Assembly: GCA_026125385.1 (NCBI GenBank)
Contig: JAHCLG010000010.1
Coordinates: 20,092 to 84,091 of the forward strand
DNA: 64,000 nucleotides
Source of the DNA: Legionellales bacterium
GTDB lineage: Bacteria; Pseudomonadota; Gammaproteobacteria; JAHCLG01
Direction of reading: 5' to 3'
The notes below the pieces were generated by a model. The model was not told where the DNA came from. It did not search any database and worked only from the letters and a program-made list of their open reading frames with translations. The first letter of the stretch is position 1. Every line of letters starts with the position of its first letter. The translations under genes and the position numbers were made by a program. Shown here piece after piece: positions 16,626 to 25,009 of the stretch.

Positions 16626-17444
16626 TTAGATTAAACCTGATTGAAGTGTAAGCTCGTTTCTATCAAGTGGAGTGGTAGGATGATGTTGATTTATTTTATT
16701 TAATAAATCATCAAAATATTCAATACTTACAACAATACTAAAAAATTCTTGATTCCACTTTAAATCTTCTTTATGAATTAATGGTAGCGCGGTATCAAAC
16801 TGCTGCAATACCCATTTGTGTTGGTAAATAATTGGATCATCGGCATTTCGATTATAATCCACCGTCCAAATAGCAGAATTAACTACAATTATAGGGTAAA
16901 TATAGCGATTTCCTGGCAGTTCTTCTGTTTCAGAGATAAAGGATTTAACTGACTGCGCAAGCTGTAACTTAGCTTTATAGTAATTATTTTGATCTTCATT
17001 TTTGGAAATTTTTGTATAGCCTTTTATGGTACCATTATTTTTATCAGCCCTAAAAAAATCCCCTGTAAAAACTTTCGCTGAATCTTCCTGAATATCAAAT
17101 CGCGGAATATGGAACCTATAACCATTGTGAAAATGGTCAATCAAAGAAATTCGGCTAACATGGTCAAGAGCTTCTTTTTCCTCCTCCGATAGATCATGTT
17201 TTGATCGTGTAACTACTAATAGCAAAGAGTCACTTTCTCTACCTTTACACTCAATAATTAAATTTTTGCTACTTGTATTATCAATCGCAATCAAGTCAGT
17301 TTCTATCAAGCTGTCATTTTCGATAAAAATCTTATTCGCAAATACAGTATAGCCACTATTATTTAATTTCTCTTTGGCTAAAAATTCTAAATTAAATCCG
17401 TCTCTTTTTGCGGCTTCTTGCAAAAGTTTATTCATATCATTCAT
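16626..17444 (-). CDS. PD-(D/E)XK nuclease-like protein next to higBA
   Basis: A 272-residue soluble protein. The N-terminal 85 residues look like a restriction-endonuclease fold: an early helix with Glu (NLEFLAKEKLNNSGY), then ETDLIAID and, about 15 residues on, IIECKGRE, giving the D...ExK signature of PD-(D/E)XK nucleases such as Mrr-like or Holliday-junction enzymes. The remaining 190 residues have no recognised domain, although KWVLQQFDTALPLI and a beta-rich middle are visible. It starts 27 bases after the antitoxin gene on the same strand, so it is probably the third gene of the higB-higA operon. It may be a defence nuclease; activity is inferred, not shown. Confidence 0.7.
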   Translation of the reverse strand: MNDMNKLLQEAAKRDGFNLEFLAKEKLNNSGYTVFANKIFIENDSLIETDLIAIDNTSSKNLIIECKGRESDSLLLVVTRSKHDLSEEEKEALDHVSRISLIDHFHNGYRFHIPRFDIQEDSAKVFTGDFFRADKNNGTIKGYTKISKNEDQNNYYKAKLQLAQSVKSFISETEELPGNRYIYPIIVVNSAIWTVDYNRNADDPIIYQHKWVLQQFDTALPLIHKEDLKWNQEFFSIVVSIEYFDDLLNKINQHHPTTPLDRNELTLQSGLI

Positions 17445-17471
17445 AGTTAAATATTCCCTTTTAAATTGAAA

Positions 17472-17780
17472 TTAGTCATTCTCAAATTGCTTAATGCGCA
17501 CCTTACCATCAGGGAATTTTGCTGTAATTTCTAACTCACCACCTAATGCTTGAATATAGCTGCGCAATGTTGAAATATACATATCAGTGCGACGCTCTAA
17601 TCTCGAGACATTGGCTTGTTTGGTTTCTAATGCGTCTGCCATATCTTCTTGCAAAAAATTTTTTGAAAGACGAAGCTCATTTAATGCCATTTCAGCAATC
17701 ATATTTTGAGTTTTTTCCTGAGCATTCTTTTGAGCAGTCACGCTCATTTTATTACGTAATGTTTTAAAGGACTTAGCCAT
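17472..17780 (-). CDS. higA: HigA-type XRE-family antitoxin
   Basis: A 102-residue protein with a helix-turn-helix at about residues 35-75: LRLSKNFLQEDMADALETKQANVSRLERRTDMYISTL carries the XRE signature (QEDMADAL followed by QANVSRLE). The C-terminal part (LGGELEITAKFPDG) is typical of HigA-2-like antitoxins. Its first codons overlap the end of the toxin gene by 8 bases, and toxin-first order is characteristic of higBA. The protein binds and neutralises the toxin and represses the operon; repeated GTAATAT elements upstream of higB are the likely operator. Confidence 0.9.
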   Translation of the reverse strand: MAKSFKTLRNKMSVTAQKNAQEKTQNMIAEMALNELRLSKNFLQEDMADALETKQANVSRLERRTDMYISTLRSYIQALGGELEITAKFPDGKVRIKQFEND

Positions 17781-18135
17781 TATAGATGCCCTCTTGCTTT
17801 AATTGCTCTAAATGTTCGTCGTAAAGTTTATCGGCTCTACTAATAAAAATTTCATACCACCGACCTATACCCGTTTTGTCGCCTCCAAGTAACAAAATGG
17901 CAACTCGTCTGGGATCAAATACGTAAAGTACTCTCAATGGTTTTCCACCATGTTGTATCCTTAATTCACGCATGCGCGAATGTTTTGATCCTTTTATTCC
18001 TGAGCTATGCGGAAAGTTAAGCTGGGGTCCGAGTTGCTCAAGCAATCCGATACTTGCCGCAATATCTTCTTGCTCCCCTTCGCTTAAATCATTCCACCAC
18101 AATTCAAACTCATCAGTATATTCAACTTCCCACAT
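17773..18135 (-). CDS. higB: HigB/RelE-superfamily toxin (Gp49-like)
   Basis: A 120-residue protein of the phage-derived Gp49-like branch of the RelE/HigB superfamily. Recognisable parts are the start WEVEYTDEFELWWNDL, the segment LEQLGPQLNFPHSSGIKGSKHSRMRELRI with the basic RELR, and the beta hairpin LRVLYVFDPRRVAILLLGGDKTG. Such toxins cleave mRNA on the ribosome. It is the first gene of a leftward operon with higA and possibly the nuclease-like gene. Toxin-antitoxin pairs commonly stabilise integrative elements, and this one sits only about 200 bases from the element's attachment site. Confidence 0.92.
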   Translation of the reverse strand: MWEVEYTDEFELWWNDLSEGEQEDIAASIGLLEQLGPQLNFPHSSGIKGSKHSRMRELRIQHGGKPLRVLYVFDPRRVAILLLGGDKTGIGRWYEIFISRADKLYDEHLEQLKQEGIYNG

Positions 18136-18150
18136 GTTACTTTCCTTTTA

Positions 18151-18188
18151 AGTATTACACAAAAGTAATATTACATCAAGGTAATATC
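18151..18188. promoter_or_regulatory. Putative HigA operator upstream of higB
   Basis: Three related elements lie just upstream of the higB start: GTATTAC at 18152, the perfect palindrome GTAATATTAC at 18165-18174, and GTAATATC at 18181. The last two start 16 bases apart. This is the usual location and form of an autoregulatory antitoxin operator. Confidence 0.55.
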
Positions 18189-18337
18189 GTGCTTTTAAGA
18201 AGATTGGATTTTCTTTCTAATATTTTTTCTTGAGTGCTTGTATTTTCAGACAAATTATAAGTTTTTTCTGAAAATATATTAGAAAAATATTTTGAATAAC
18301 TTGCTGATTTATAATGATTTTTTTGTTGCCTGGAGGG

Positions 18338-18385
18338 TGATTTGTAATCAGCCGGTCCGCGGTTCGAGTCCGTGCGCCAGCACCA
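18338..18385 (+). repeat. 3' half of tRNA-Thr(TGT): predicted attachment site ending the ICE
   Basis: 48 bases identical in form to a tRNA from the anticodon arm to CCA. They include anticodon loop TTTGTAA (TGT), stem strand TCAGC, T arm CGCGG-TTCGAGT-CCGTG, acceptor strand CGCCAGC, discriminator A and CCA. There is no 5' half: the preceding bases do not supply GCTGGCG or a D arm. In an intact gene the anticodon stem would read GCTGA/TCAGC, and similarity breaks off exactly inside that strand. Site-specific integration into tRNA 3' ends leaves such a fragment at the distal end of the element, so conjugative DNA lies to the left and chromosome to the right. Confidence 0.85.
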
Positions 18386-18817
18386 AAAAACACATTATTA
18401 ATTAATAAGTTAACTCACAATTTTCCTGACCATTCAAATTCAATTTGTCTACCTCACTCACTATTTTAATTTAAAGAGTCAACCTTTACTGTCTATTGAA
18501 ACAGGTACCGACTCATTACTAAATTAGTTGTAGCTATCATTAAATCGAATGACATGAATGGAGAAGTCATTTTGCCCGATGGTGAATTTTCACCAATCTT
18601 AAACGATTAAATTCTGTGAACTATACCCAACGCACTTCAAGATGCGGCTGAAGACAAAATCTAGAGTTAGAAATTTTCACTGATTGTCGAAGTGAGTTAT
18701 CCTAATAAACACCTATTTTTCGTCTTATTTTGCGAAAGCTTAGCGAACGCACTTATAACGATCGCCTGCGACTTAATCTTCGACTCCCCGCATCTTCATT
18801 GGCGAGCGGTATAGTCG
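18386..18817. other. Intergenic region with gene debris beside the attachment site
   Basis: About 430 bases without a plausible gene. One short frame (18520-18609) encodes VVAIIKSNDMNGEVILPDG and stops, and looks like the tail of a decayed gene. The rest is AT-rich up to about 18710 and more GC-rich towards the RND gene. No tRNA, terminator or insertion-sequence end could be identified. Debris next to attachment sites is common after repeated integration and loss. Confidence 0.5.
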
Positions 18818-21800
18818 TCACTCCGTTAAATTCAACGCTTCGGTATGACGCGGCACAAAAGTATAAATCACTGGAACCACAAATAACGTTAACAGCGAAC
18901 CAAAAGTTAGGCCACCAATAATCACTAAACCAATTTGACTAATCCCAATACTACCATTCCCCGTTGCTAGCGCTAAGGGTATCGCGCCTACCACCATTGC
19001 TGCTGAAGTCATTAATACCGGGCGTAAGCGAGTTGAAGCAGCTTGCAAAATAGCTTCGTGTAATGGTTTCTTTTCAACATCATGTAAATAGTTAGCAAAA
19101 TTGACAATTAATATTCCGTGTTTACTTATCAATCCCATCAACATCACTAAACCAATCTGAGTATAAATATTTAGAGAAATATCTCCCCAGCGCATGATCA
19201 AGAGCGCACCAGTTACAGACAAAGGGACACTTAACATTACAATCAGCGGATCAAGAAAACTGTTAAATTGTATTGCTAACATGATATAGATAGCTAATAC
19301 CGATAACATAAAAATAATCAACATTTTTCCTTGTGCAATAACAAATTGGCGAGTTTCTCCGGCAAAATCATACTTCATTTCTTTAGTCATTACCTTTTTA
19401 GCACTTTCTTCAAGAAAATGAACAGCATCGCCCATTGAATAATGGGGCGAAATATTAGCTGTTAAAATTCCTGAATTCAACAATTGAAATTGATTAAGAC
19501 TTTGTGGCGCAACCACACGTTTAATGTCTACTAAATTAGTCAAAGGAACTAACTCATTGGCATCATTTCGCACATAAAGATTTTTTAACGAGGTACTAGA
19601 TACGCGTTCGCCACGAATAATTTCTGGAATAACAGGATAACTTTGATCATTCATCGAGAACCAACCCAAAATAGGTCTACCCATTAACATGCGAATCACA
19701 TCATTAATTTTAACGATAGGAATGCCTAATAAGCCGGCGCGATCGCGATTAATATCAACGTTAATTTGAGGTTTATCGATCATTAAATCTGTTTGAACTG
19801 CATTAAAATTAGGATTATTTCGTGTGATAGTTAATAGTTTTTTCATCGCTACATCTAAATCATAATAAGAGCCACTTGTTTGTAAAACAAATTGTATTGG
19901 TTGTTCAAGACCCGTCACATCCGTCAAAATAGGCCTATTCATTGCGAAAATTTTCATTCCAGATAACAATGATAAAGGTTTATTAATTGAGTTGATCACC
20001 TCATCTTCCGTACGATCACCAGGCTGCTGTGGGCGCAGAATGAGAATTGCCACAATCTTGTTGATATCCCCCTCCCAACCACTAATGGCTAAATAGCTTG
20101 CTGCTTCTTTGTAACTTTTGAAAATATCAATAATTTTTTGGGCGTATTTTTCACTATAAAATACGCTGCCAGCGGTCGGGCCTTTTGCAATCACCACAAT
20201 AGCCCCCTGCTCTTCATCTGGTAATAGTTGAGATGGCGTGTGTGTTAATAACGCATAACAAGCAACAAAAATAAGTGCGGCAAAAGCTAATACGTAAAAA
20301 CGATGACGAAGTAAAAAATTTAAAAGAATTCGATAACTGCTCGCTAACTTATTACAAGCTTCGTTAATGTATTTTTCTAAACGATTTTCGCTGCTACCAG
20401 ATTTTAATAAATGTTCGCACATCATGGGTGATAGCGTTAACGCAAAAAAGCCAGAAAGAAAAACCGTAATGGCTAACGTAAACGCAAACTCGCGAAATAA
20501 AGCACCCGTTAAACCTGATGTAAAACCAATTGGTAAAAATACAATCATCACCACTAATGTCATGGATATGACTGGCAAAGCAATTTCGCGGGTGGCTTCT
20601 AAGGTTGCTTGTAGTTTGGAAGTGGCATAATGCATGTGACGATGAATATTTTCCAATACCACAATCGCATCATCAACAACCAGACCAATTGCCAGCACAA
20701 ATGCTAACAGCGTTAATGAATTAATACTAAAACCCAATAACGCCATAAATAAACAGGCGCCAATCAAAGATAACGGAATCGTGACAATAGGAATAATTAA
20801 GGCACGAAAAGAACCTAGAAATAAAAAGATAACGGCAATCACACACAGCACCGCTTCCCATACTGCTTCATAAACTAAAGCAACAGAATGTTCACTAAAT
20901 TTATAGGTTTCCCAGACAATGCTCGAATGCAAATGCGGCGGAAATTTTTTAATCAGCTCTGGCATCTTTGCCAACACTCGTTTTGCTACTTCAATATCAC
21001 TGGCATCTTCAGCAGCAATAGGACCAATAATTAATCCATATTTTCGTCCTTTAGCTAAGGTAACAAAATTATCATCTACTGATCCTAGTTTTGCATAACC
21101 TACATCGCTTAAACGAACTAAATGATTACCATCGCGTTTAATTACCAAATTATCAAATTGTTCTGGCGTGTCCAAGCTTGAATTTGTTTTAATATTATAT
21201 TCTTCCATAGTGCCACGTAGTTTACCTGTGCCCACTTGAATATTATTTTCTTTAATAGCCTTTTCCACATCAAGTGCCGTAAGATTGTGATGATATAATT
21301 TATTGGGATCGAGCCAAATTTTCATCGCATATTCACGAGGAGCGTGTATTAGCACATCTTGCACTCCTGGAATCGATTCTAATTGAGGAACTAAAACATG
21401 TGTTACATAATCCGTGATTGCATTTTCATCTAATTGATCACTACCAATATTAAAAAAAACAACAGGTGTTTGTTTATTATTTTTGATGATAGAAGGGTTA
21501 AACGTACCAGGCGGTAAACGCCATAATAATGAATTAATTCGAGGTTGAATTTCAGTTAACGCCTTATCTGCTGGATACCCTTCATTGAGCCACACCGTGA
21601 CTTCGCTTTCTCCATAAACACTATGCCCTTGCACATAATCGATGCCGTCGACATCACGAATAGCCGCTTCGATGGGTGTGGTAATATAATCTGCGGTTAC
21701 ATTAGGAGCGGCGCCAGGTAATTTTGTCGTGATCGTAATTTCAGGAATATTCACGACAGGAAATTGACGCGAGGGTAAATAAAAATATGAAATCAAACCA

Positions 21801-21874
21801 AAAATGAGTACGCTTAGCGCCAATACCAGTGAAACTACTTTGCGACGAATAAAAATATCAGTAAAATAGGCCAT
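18818..21874 (-). CDS. RND-family efflux transporter, inner-membrane permease
   Basis: A 1018-residue HAE1-type RND pump. It starts with the classical short cytoplasmic end and first membrane helix (FIRRKVVSLVLALSVLIFGL), followed by a periplasmic loop containing LPGAAPNVTADYITTPIE. The proton-relay pair lies in the fourth helix (GLVVDDAIVVLENIHRH). The second half repeats the fold, and the last helices contain GLISKHGILIVNF and RLRPVLMTSAAMVVGAIPLA. All expected motifs and the full length are present. It lies 5 bases after the membrane-fusion gene and is co-transcribed with it. No outer-membrane factor gene is adjacent, so a TolC-like protein must be recruited from elsewhere. Confidence 0.96.
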   Translation of the reverse strand: MAYFTDIFIRRKVVSLVLALSVLIFGLISYFYLPSRQFPVVNIPEITITTKLPGAAPNVTADYITTPIEAAIRDVDGIDYVQGHSVYGESEVTVWLNEGYPADKALTEIQPRINSLLWRLPPGTFNPSIIKNNKQTPVVFFNIGSDQLDENAITDYVTHVLVPQLESIPGVQDVLIHAPREYAMKIWLDPNKLYHHNLTALDVEKAIKENNIQVGTGKLRGTMEEYNIKTNSSLDTPEQFDNLVIKRDGNHLVRLSDVGYAKLGSVDDNFVTLAKGRKYGLIIGPIAAEDASDIEVAKRVLAKMPELIKKFPPHLHSSIVWETYKFSEHSVALVYEAVWEAVLCVIAVIFLFLGSFRALIIPIVTIPLSLIGACLFMALLGFSINSLTLLAFVLAIGLVVDDAIVVLENIHRHMHYATSKLQATLEATREIALPVISMTLVVMIVFLPIGFTSGLTGALFREFAFTLAITVFLSGFFALTLSPMMCEHLLKSGSSENRLEKYINEACNKLASSYRILLNFLLRHRFYVLAFAALIFVACYALLTHTPSQLLPDEEQGAIVVIAKGPTAGSVFYSEKYAQKIIDIFKSYKEAASYLAISGWEGDINKIVAILILRPQQPGDRTEDEVINSINKPLSLLSGMKIFAMNRPILTDVTGLEQPIQFVLQTSGSYYDLDVAMKKLLTITRNNPNFNAVQTDLMIDKPQINVDINRDRAGLLGIPIVKINDVIRMLMGRPILGWFSMNDQSYPVIPEIIRGERVSSTSLKNLYVRNDANELVPLTNLVDIKRVVAPQSLNQFQLLNSGILTANISPHYSMGDAVHFLEESAKKVMTKEMKYDFAGETRQFVIAQGKMLIIFMLSVLAIYIMLAIQFNSFLDPLIVMLSVPLSVTGALLIMRWGDISLNIYTQIGLVMLMGLISKHGILIVNFANYLHDVEKKPLHEAILQAASTRLRPVLMTSAAMVVGAIPLALATGNGSIGISQIGLVIIGGLTFGSLLTLFVVPVIYTFVPRHTEALNLTE

Positions 21875-21879
21875 TAAAT

Positions 21880-22875
21880 TTATTCCTTAGCAATGGTAAC
21901 TTGACTGCCATCAGTCAATTTAATATGTCCCTCACTCACAACTCGATCAGTTGGTTGCAAGCCACTCAGAACTTGTATTTCATTTCCTTGTTGTTCACCA
22001 AGCTTAACCTCGACCAGATGAACTTTATTATTCTGATCAACTCGATAGACAGAAGTATTGGTGCTCGCGTAAACGATTGCAGTTACGGGCACAAATAAAC
22101 TTTGCTCTTTTTCTGGGACGGCAACTTTCACCACACCGGATTGCCCGGTAAGTAGTTTTTGTTCTGATTTATCGATTAAAGCACGAGCTGCCAATACTCG
22201 ACTTGATTGGCTTAACAGATTATTCAGAGCATAAATCTTGGCAGTAAAATTTTGTTTGGGAAACGCCGTTAACGAAAAATGAATGGTATCACCCAGCTTT
22301 AATAAAGCTGCATCCGTTTCAGCAACACTAAAATCTAAACGCATTTCTTGATCATCATTAATGTGGATTAGCGGTTGCCCAATATCAACATAATCTCCCA
22401 AATAAGCCATTTTTAAACCCAACTTACCCGCAAAGGGTGCGCGCACCAAGGTTAAGCCAAGACGGTGTTCTAGATTAGCCACTTTTGCACGTGCTGCATG
22501 ATAATTTGCTTTAGCTTCCAAAAATTGATCTCGGCTACTGAATTGCCTTTTAACAAGTGTTTTAAATTCGTCGTAACGGGTATGAGTCAATTCCTCAACT
22601 GCCTTAGCGTGCTCTAATTCTTGCTCTAAACCTTGAGGATCAATTTGATATAATTTTTCGTTGGCAGAAACATGTTGATTAGATTCAATATACACGGCTT
22701 TAATATGCCCGGGAACGGCTGCTTTTATCGTCACATCTCTTTTGGCGCGAATTTCTCCGATGACTTGAACCATTTGATGGCTGACTTTTGTTGTAACTGG
22801 TGTCACGGAAACCACAGGAGCAGAAAAAACAAGCGGGCAAATCAATACCAGTAAACCACACACAATCTTATGCAT
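21880..22875 (-). CDS. RND efflux periplasmic adaptor (membrane fusion protein)
   Basis: A 331-residue periplasmic adaptor of the MexA/AcrA type. A signal peptide (HKIVCGLLVLICPLVFSAP) precedes a barrel/lipoyl/hairpin arrangement: the lipoyl half-motif GEIRAKRDVTIKAAVPGHI, a coiled hairpin around residues 85-140, the second lipoyl half TLVRAPFAGKLGLKMAYLGDYV, and a beta-barrel with GQSGVVKV. The ATG at 22875 places the signal peptide correctly and follows AAGGGA; the upstream in-frame start at 22935 would add 20 residues that spoil the signal sequence. It pairs with the RND permease. Confidence 0.93.
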   Translation of the reverse strand: MHKIVCGLLVLICPLVFSAPVVSVTPVTTKVSHQMVQVIGEIRAKRDVTIKAAVPGHIKAVYIESNQHVSANEKLYQIDPQGLEQELEHAKAVEELTHTRYDEFKTLVKRQFSSRDQFLEAKANYHAARAKVANLEHRLGLTLVRAPFAGKLGLKMAYLGDYVDIGQPLIHINDDQEMRLDFSVAETDAALLKLGDTIHFSLTAFPKQNFTAKIYALNNLLSQSSRVLAARALIDKSEQKLLTGQSGVVKVAVPEKEQSLFVPVTAIVYASTNTSVYRVDQNNKVHLVEVKLGEQQGNEIQVLSGLQPTDRVVSEGHIKLTDGSQVTIAKE

Positions 22876-23141
22876 ATCAATCAATCCCTTAGCAAAAAAC
22901 TCAAAATAGTATATACGAATGATTTTCTTTTTCACATCTTTTTAACCGATTTTAAAATCAAAATCATTACCGCTTTTTAAAAATTTAGGAGTGCCGGTAA
23001 TAACAAAAATTAAGGGGTGGTATCATTTCATAAGCTATTATTTTTATCGTAAAAACGCTTACGCTTTTCAGTATAATCCCCTCACTTCTTGAACACGAAA
23101 GCCGAAATTTTTGAGAGAGCTTCCTCTGACAGGGGGTAAAG

Positions 23142-23294
23142 ATGTTTAAGCGTAAGCAATGGTCTTCGGCTGAGAAATTTAAAATCGCACGACCAGCAGT
23201 AAAAGGAAACTCCATGCTTAATGAAATTCGAGCTGTTTGGGTTTGTTATCCATTTTACTGGTTTTTGACAAGCACTGGAAAATACCTGCTTTAA
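23142..23294 (+). pseudogene. IS3-family transposase OrfA, truncated remnant
   Basis: A 50-codon frame whose first 30 residues (FKRKQWSSAEKFKIA, then KGNSMLNEIRAVW) match the start of IS3-group OrfA proteins, a helix-turn-helix preceded by a basic N-terminus. After about residue 33 similarity to the family stops and the frame ends at 23294. AGGGGG lies 5 bases upstream as a ribosome site. No OrfB or right inverted end is found before the next gene, so this is the leftover 5' end of an insertion sequence. Confidence 0.7.
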
Positions 23295-23346
23295 GAAAAT
23301 TCAATATTATTAGGGGTTCTAAATTCCAAAAATTTAGGACGTTATG

Positions 23347-23377
23347 ATCCTGGATTAAGCAAAGCCCAATCCAGGAT
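23347..23377. repeat. Imperfect hairpin with ATCCTGGATT arms
   Basis: Perfect 10-bp arms (ATCCTGGATT / AATCCAGGAT) with an 11-base loop, just downstream of the small secreted-protein gene. There is no T-run, so it is not a classical terminator on either strand. The arm core GATCCTGGAT is shared with the large inverted repeat at 24174-24265, suggesting a common repetitive family. Confidence 0.6.
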
Positions 23378-23386
23378 ATTTATTAA

Positions 23387-23707
23387 TTATGGAGTTGAAT
23401 TAACAGTAACATTATCACCTTGAACAATGCAAACTACTCCATCACCTGTTGCAGTTCCATTGATTTCATACCTGATATTACAGCCCTCAACGTTCATGTT
23501 CATTCCTCTGCTGGAGTTAACACTTGCCCATTTTAATACCGCTGTTGAATTAGGCTGAATGGTGCCAGATTTTACAGCAGAATTATAGGAAAGCATTTTC
23601 TGTGTTTGATTATGAATATCACATTCATAAGTATAAATAGGAGGAAATGCTGCTTGAGCTGCGTTAATTGTTAATATGAGTAATATAGTACCAGTTAATT
23701 TTTTCAT
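23387..23707 (-). CDS. Small secreted hypothetical protein
   Basis: A 106-residue protein with a strong signal peptide (KKLTGTILLILTINAAQAA, cleavage probably after AQA near residue 19). The mature part is about 87 residues, rich in Asn, Thr, Ser and Val, with three or four Cys (YECDI, EGCNI, VVCIV) likely to form disulfides in the periplasm or outside the cell. GAGGAGAATG precedes the start closely. I recognise no family. Its neighbours are an insertion-sequence remnant and dispersed repeats, so the locus looks variable. Confidence 0.75.
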   Translation of the reverse strand: MKKLTGTILLILTINAAQAAFPPIYTYECDIHNQTQKMLSYNSAVKSGTIQPNSTAVLKWASVNSSRGMNMNVEGCNIRYEINGTATGDGVVCIVQGDNVTVNSTP

Positions 23708-23781
23708 TATATCATTCTCCTCGAAATAAGATTTTAATCATCTATATTATCTTTGTAGACTTAAAAAATTCGGTTCATAAA

Positions 23782-23902
23782 TACTCAAAACGATTGGCGT
23801 ATAAGCAAGATGCGGAGTTAAATAGGCGAAAGAATGTATAGTTAATACAGTCCTCTACCGATTTGGCTCTGCAACAAAGCCTAAGATTCAAACGTGAAGA
23901 GT
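23782..23902 (+). repeat. Dispersed intergenic repeat, copy A
   Basis: About 120 bases that align with 30506-30624: both contain TACTCAAA, CGGAGTTAAA-AGGCGAAA-AATGTA, then GCAACA-AGCCTAA-ATTCAA in the same order and spacing. A third, shorter copy is at 32523-32561 on the other strand. The surrounding 23708-24173 otherwise shows only AT-rich spacer. Confidence 0.65.
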
Positions 23903-24173
23903 AGCGATAAATTGTAGAAAGATTAAGTATTATTGCCCCAGCGGGGCAAAATAAAATGAAGAAAAGAAATAATTAAAGAAAGAAGAATAAACTTTTTCAG
24001 AAGAAAAAATTGAGTGTGATTGATTTTTTGCAGTTATTAATGTTTTCATGAAAGTTAGTATACCAAATTTATTGAGTTACGCAATGTACAATTGATTAAA
24101 ATCGCACTGTTTGCTTTGAGATAGGCAATATGCTATTTTTTTGTATTAATTATTTATAAATTTTTAAACGCAG

Positions 24174-24265
24174 CGTAGCCTGGAACGGAGCGCAGCGTAG
24201 ATCCAGGATCAGAGCATTTGTATACTTCGATCCTGGATCTACGCTGCGCTCCGTTCCAGGCTACG
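24174..24265. repeat. Perfect 37-bp inverted repeat
   Basis: Left arm 24174-24210 and right arm 24229-24265 are exact reverse complements, separated by 18 bases. The arms combine CGTAGCCTGGAACGGAGCGC and AGCGTAGATCCAGGATC and are GC-rich against AT-rich flanks. There is no T-run and no transposase inside. The right arm ends 32 bases before the AIM24-family start codon, so a transcript would carry a very stable 5' hairpin. It resembles the palindromic extragenic repeats with CCTGGAT cores found in related genomes. Confidence 0.9.
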
Positions 24266-24297
24266 TCAATCTACATTACTTGTCAGGAGAGAGATTA

Positions 24298-24993
24298 ATG
24301 AAATCACCACATATTTTACCCACGCAAGCATGCGAAGAAACCTTTGCCAATATTACTTATCACCTCGATGGTGAATTAGTGCCGGTATTAACCGTTAATA
24401 TCACCCCGGAATATCCTATTTTTTTCGAACATCATGTGATGCTATGGAAACATCCATCAGTTAAGATCTCGTTAAAAACGATACGGGGCGCGTTCAAAAG
24501 AATAATTGCTGGCAAGCAAGTTTTTATTACAGAAGCCACCGGTCATGGGCAAATTGCATTTAGTCGCGATGGTGCGGGTCATATCTTTGCAAAACATTTA
24601 AAATGTGGTGAAGAACTCGATGTCCGTGAACATCAATTTTTGGCGGCAAGTCAAAATATCGATTATTCGTTTAAACGCGTACAAGGCATTTCAAATATGC
24701 TGTTAGGTAGTTCAGGTTTTTTTATCGATACCTTTCGTGCTGAAGCAGATGATGGTATTTTATGGTTACACGGTTATGGTAATGTATTTGAAATTGAGTT
24801 AGGCGATGGTGAAGCCATTGATGTTGAACCGGGTAGCTGGTTATATAAAGAACGCTCCGTAAAAATGGATACCATCGGACAAAAATTAGTGGCCGGTCTT
24901 TTTGGTGGCTCAAATATAATTATCAACCGTTTTACGGGTCCTGGTCGACTTGGGCTGCAATCCATGTATTATTCTTTTCCTTTAGCAAGATAA
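24298..24993 (+). CDS. AIM24-family (TIGR00266-like) protein
   Basis: A 231-residue all-beta protein of the AIM24 family. Typical features are repeated Gly-rich turns, FITEATGHGQIAFSRDGAGHI, LHGYGNVFEIELGDGEAIDVEPGSWL and GLFGGSNIIINRFTGPGRLGLQSM near the end. Bacterial members are widespread and of unknown function; the yeast relative is a mitochondrial protein. The ATG at 24298 follows AGGAGAGA; a TTG at 24280 is less likely. It starts close to a very stable inverted repeat that may affect its expression. The RidA gene follows 16 bases later and may be co-transcribed. Confidence 0.88.
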   Translation: MKSPHILPTQACEETFANITYHLDGELVPVLTVNITPEYPIFFEHHVMLWKHPSVKISLKTIRGAFKRIIAGKQVFITEATGHGQIAFSRDGAGHIFAKHLKCGEELDVREHQFLAASQNIDYSFKRVQGISNMLLGSSGFFIDTFRAEADDGILWLHGYGNVFEIELGDGEAIDVEPGSWLYKERSVKMDTIGQKLVAGLFGGSNIIINRFTGPGRLGLQSMYYSFPLAR

Positions 24994-25009
24994 TTAATAG
25001 GAGTTAATG

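Noticed and set aside
18300..18385. Complete tRNA-Thr gene
   Set aside because: The 5' acceptor strand GCTGGCG and a D arm are missing; only the part from the anticodon stem to CCA is present.
22985..23215. 76-residue protein on the minus strand
   Set aside because: It runs antisense to the IS3 orfA remnant and has neither ribosome site nor protein-like composition.
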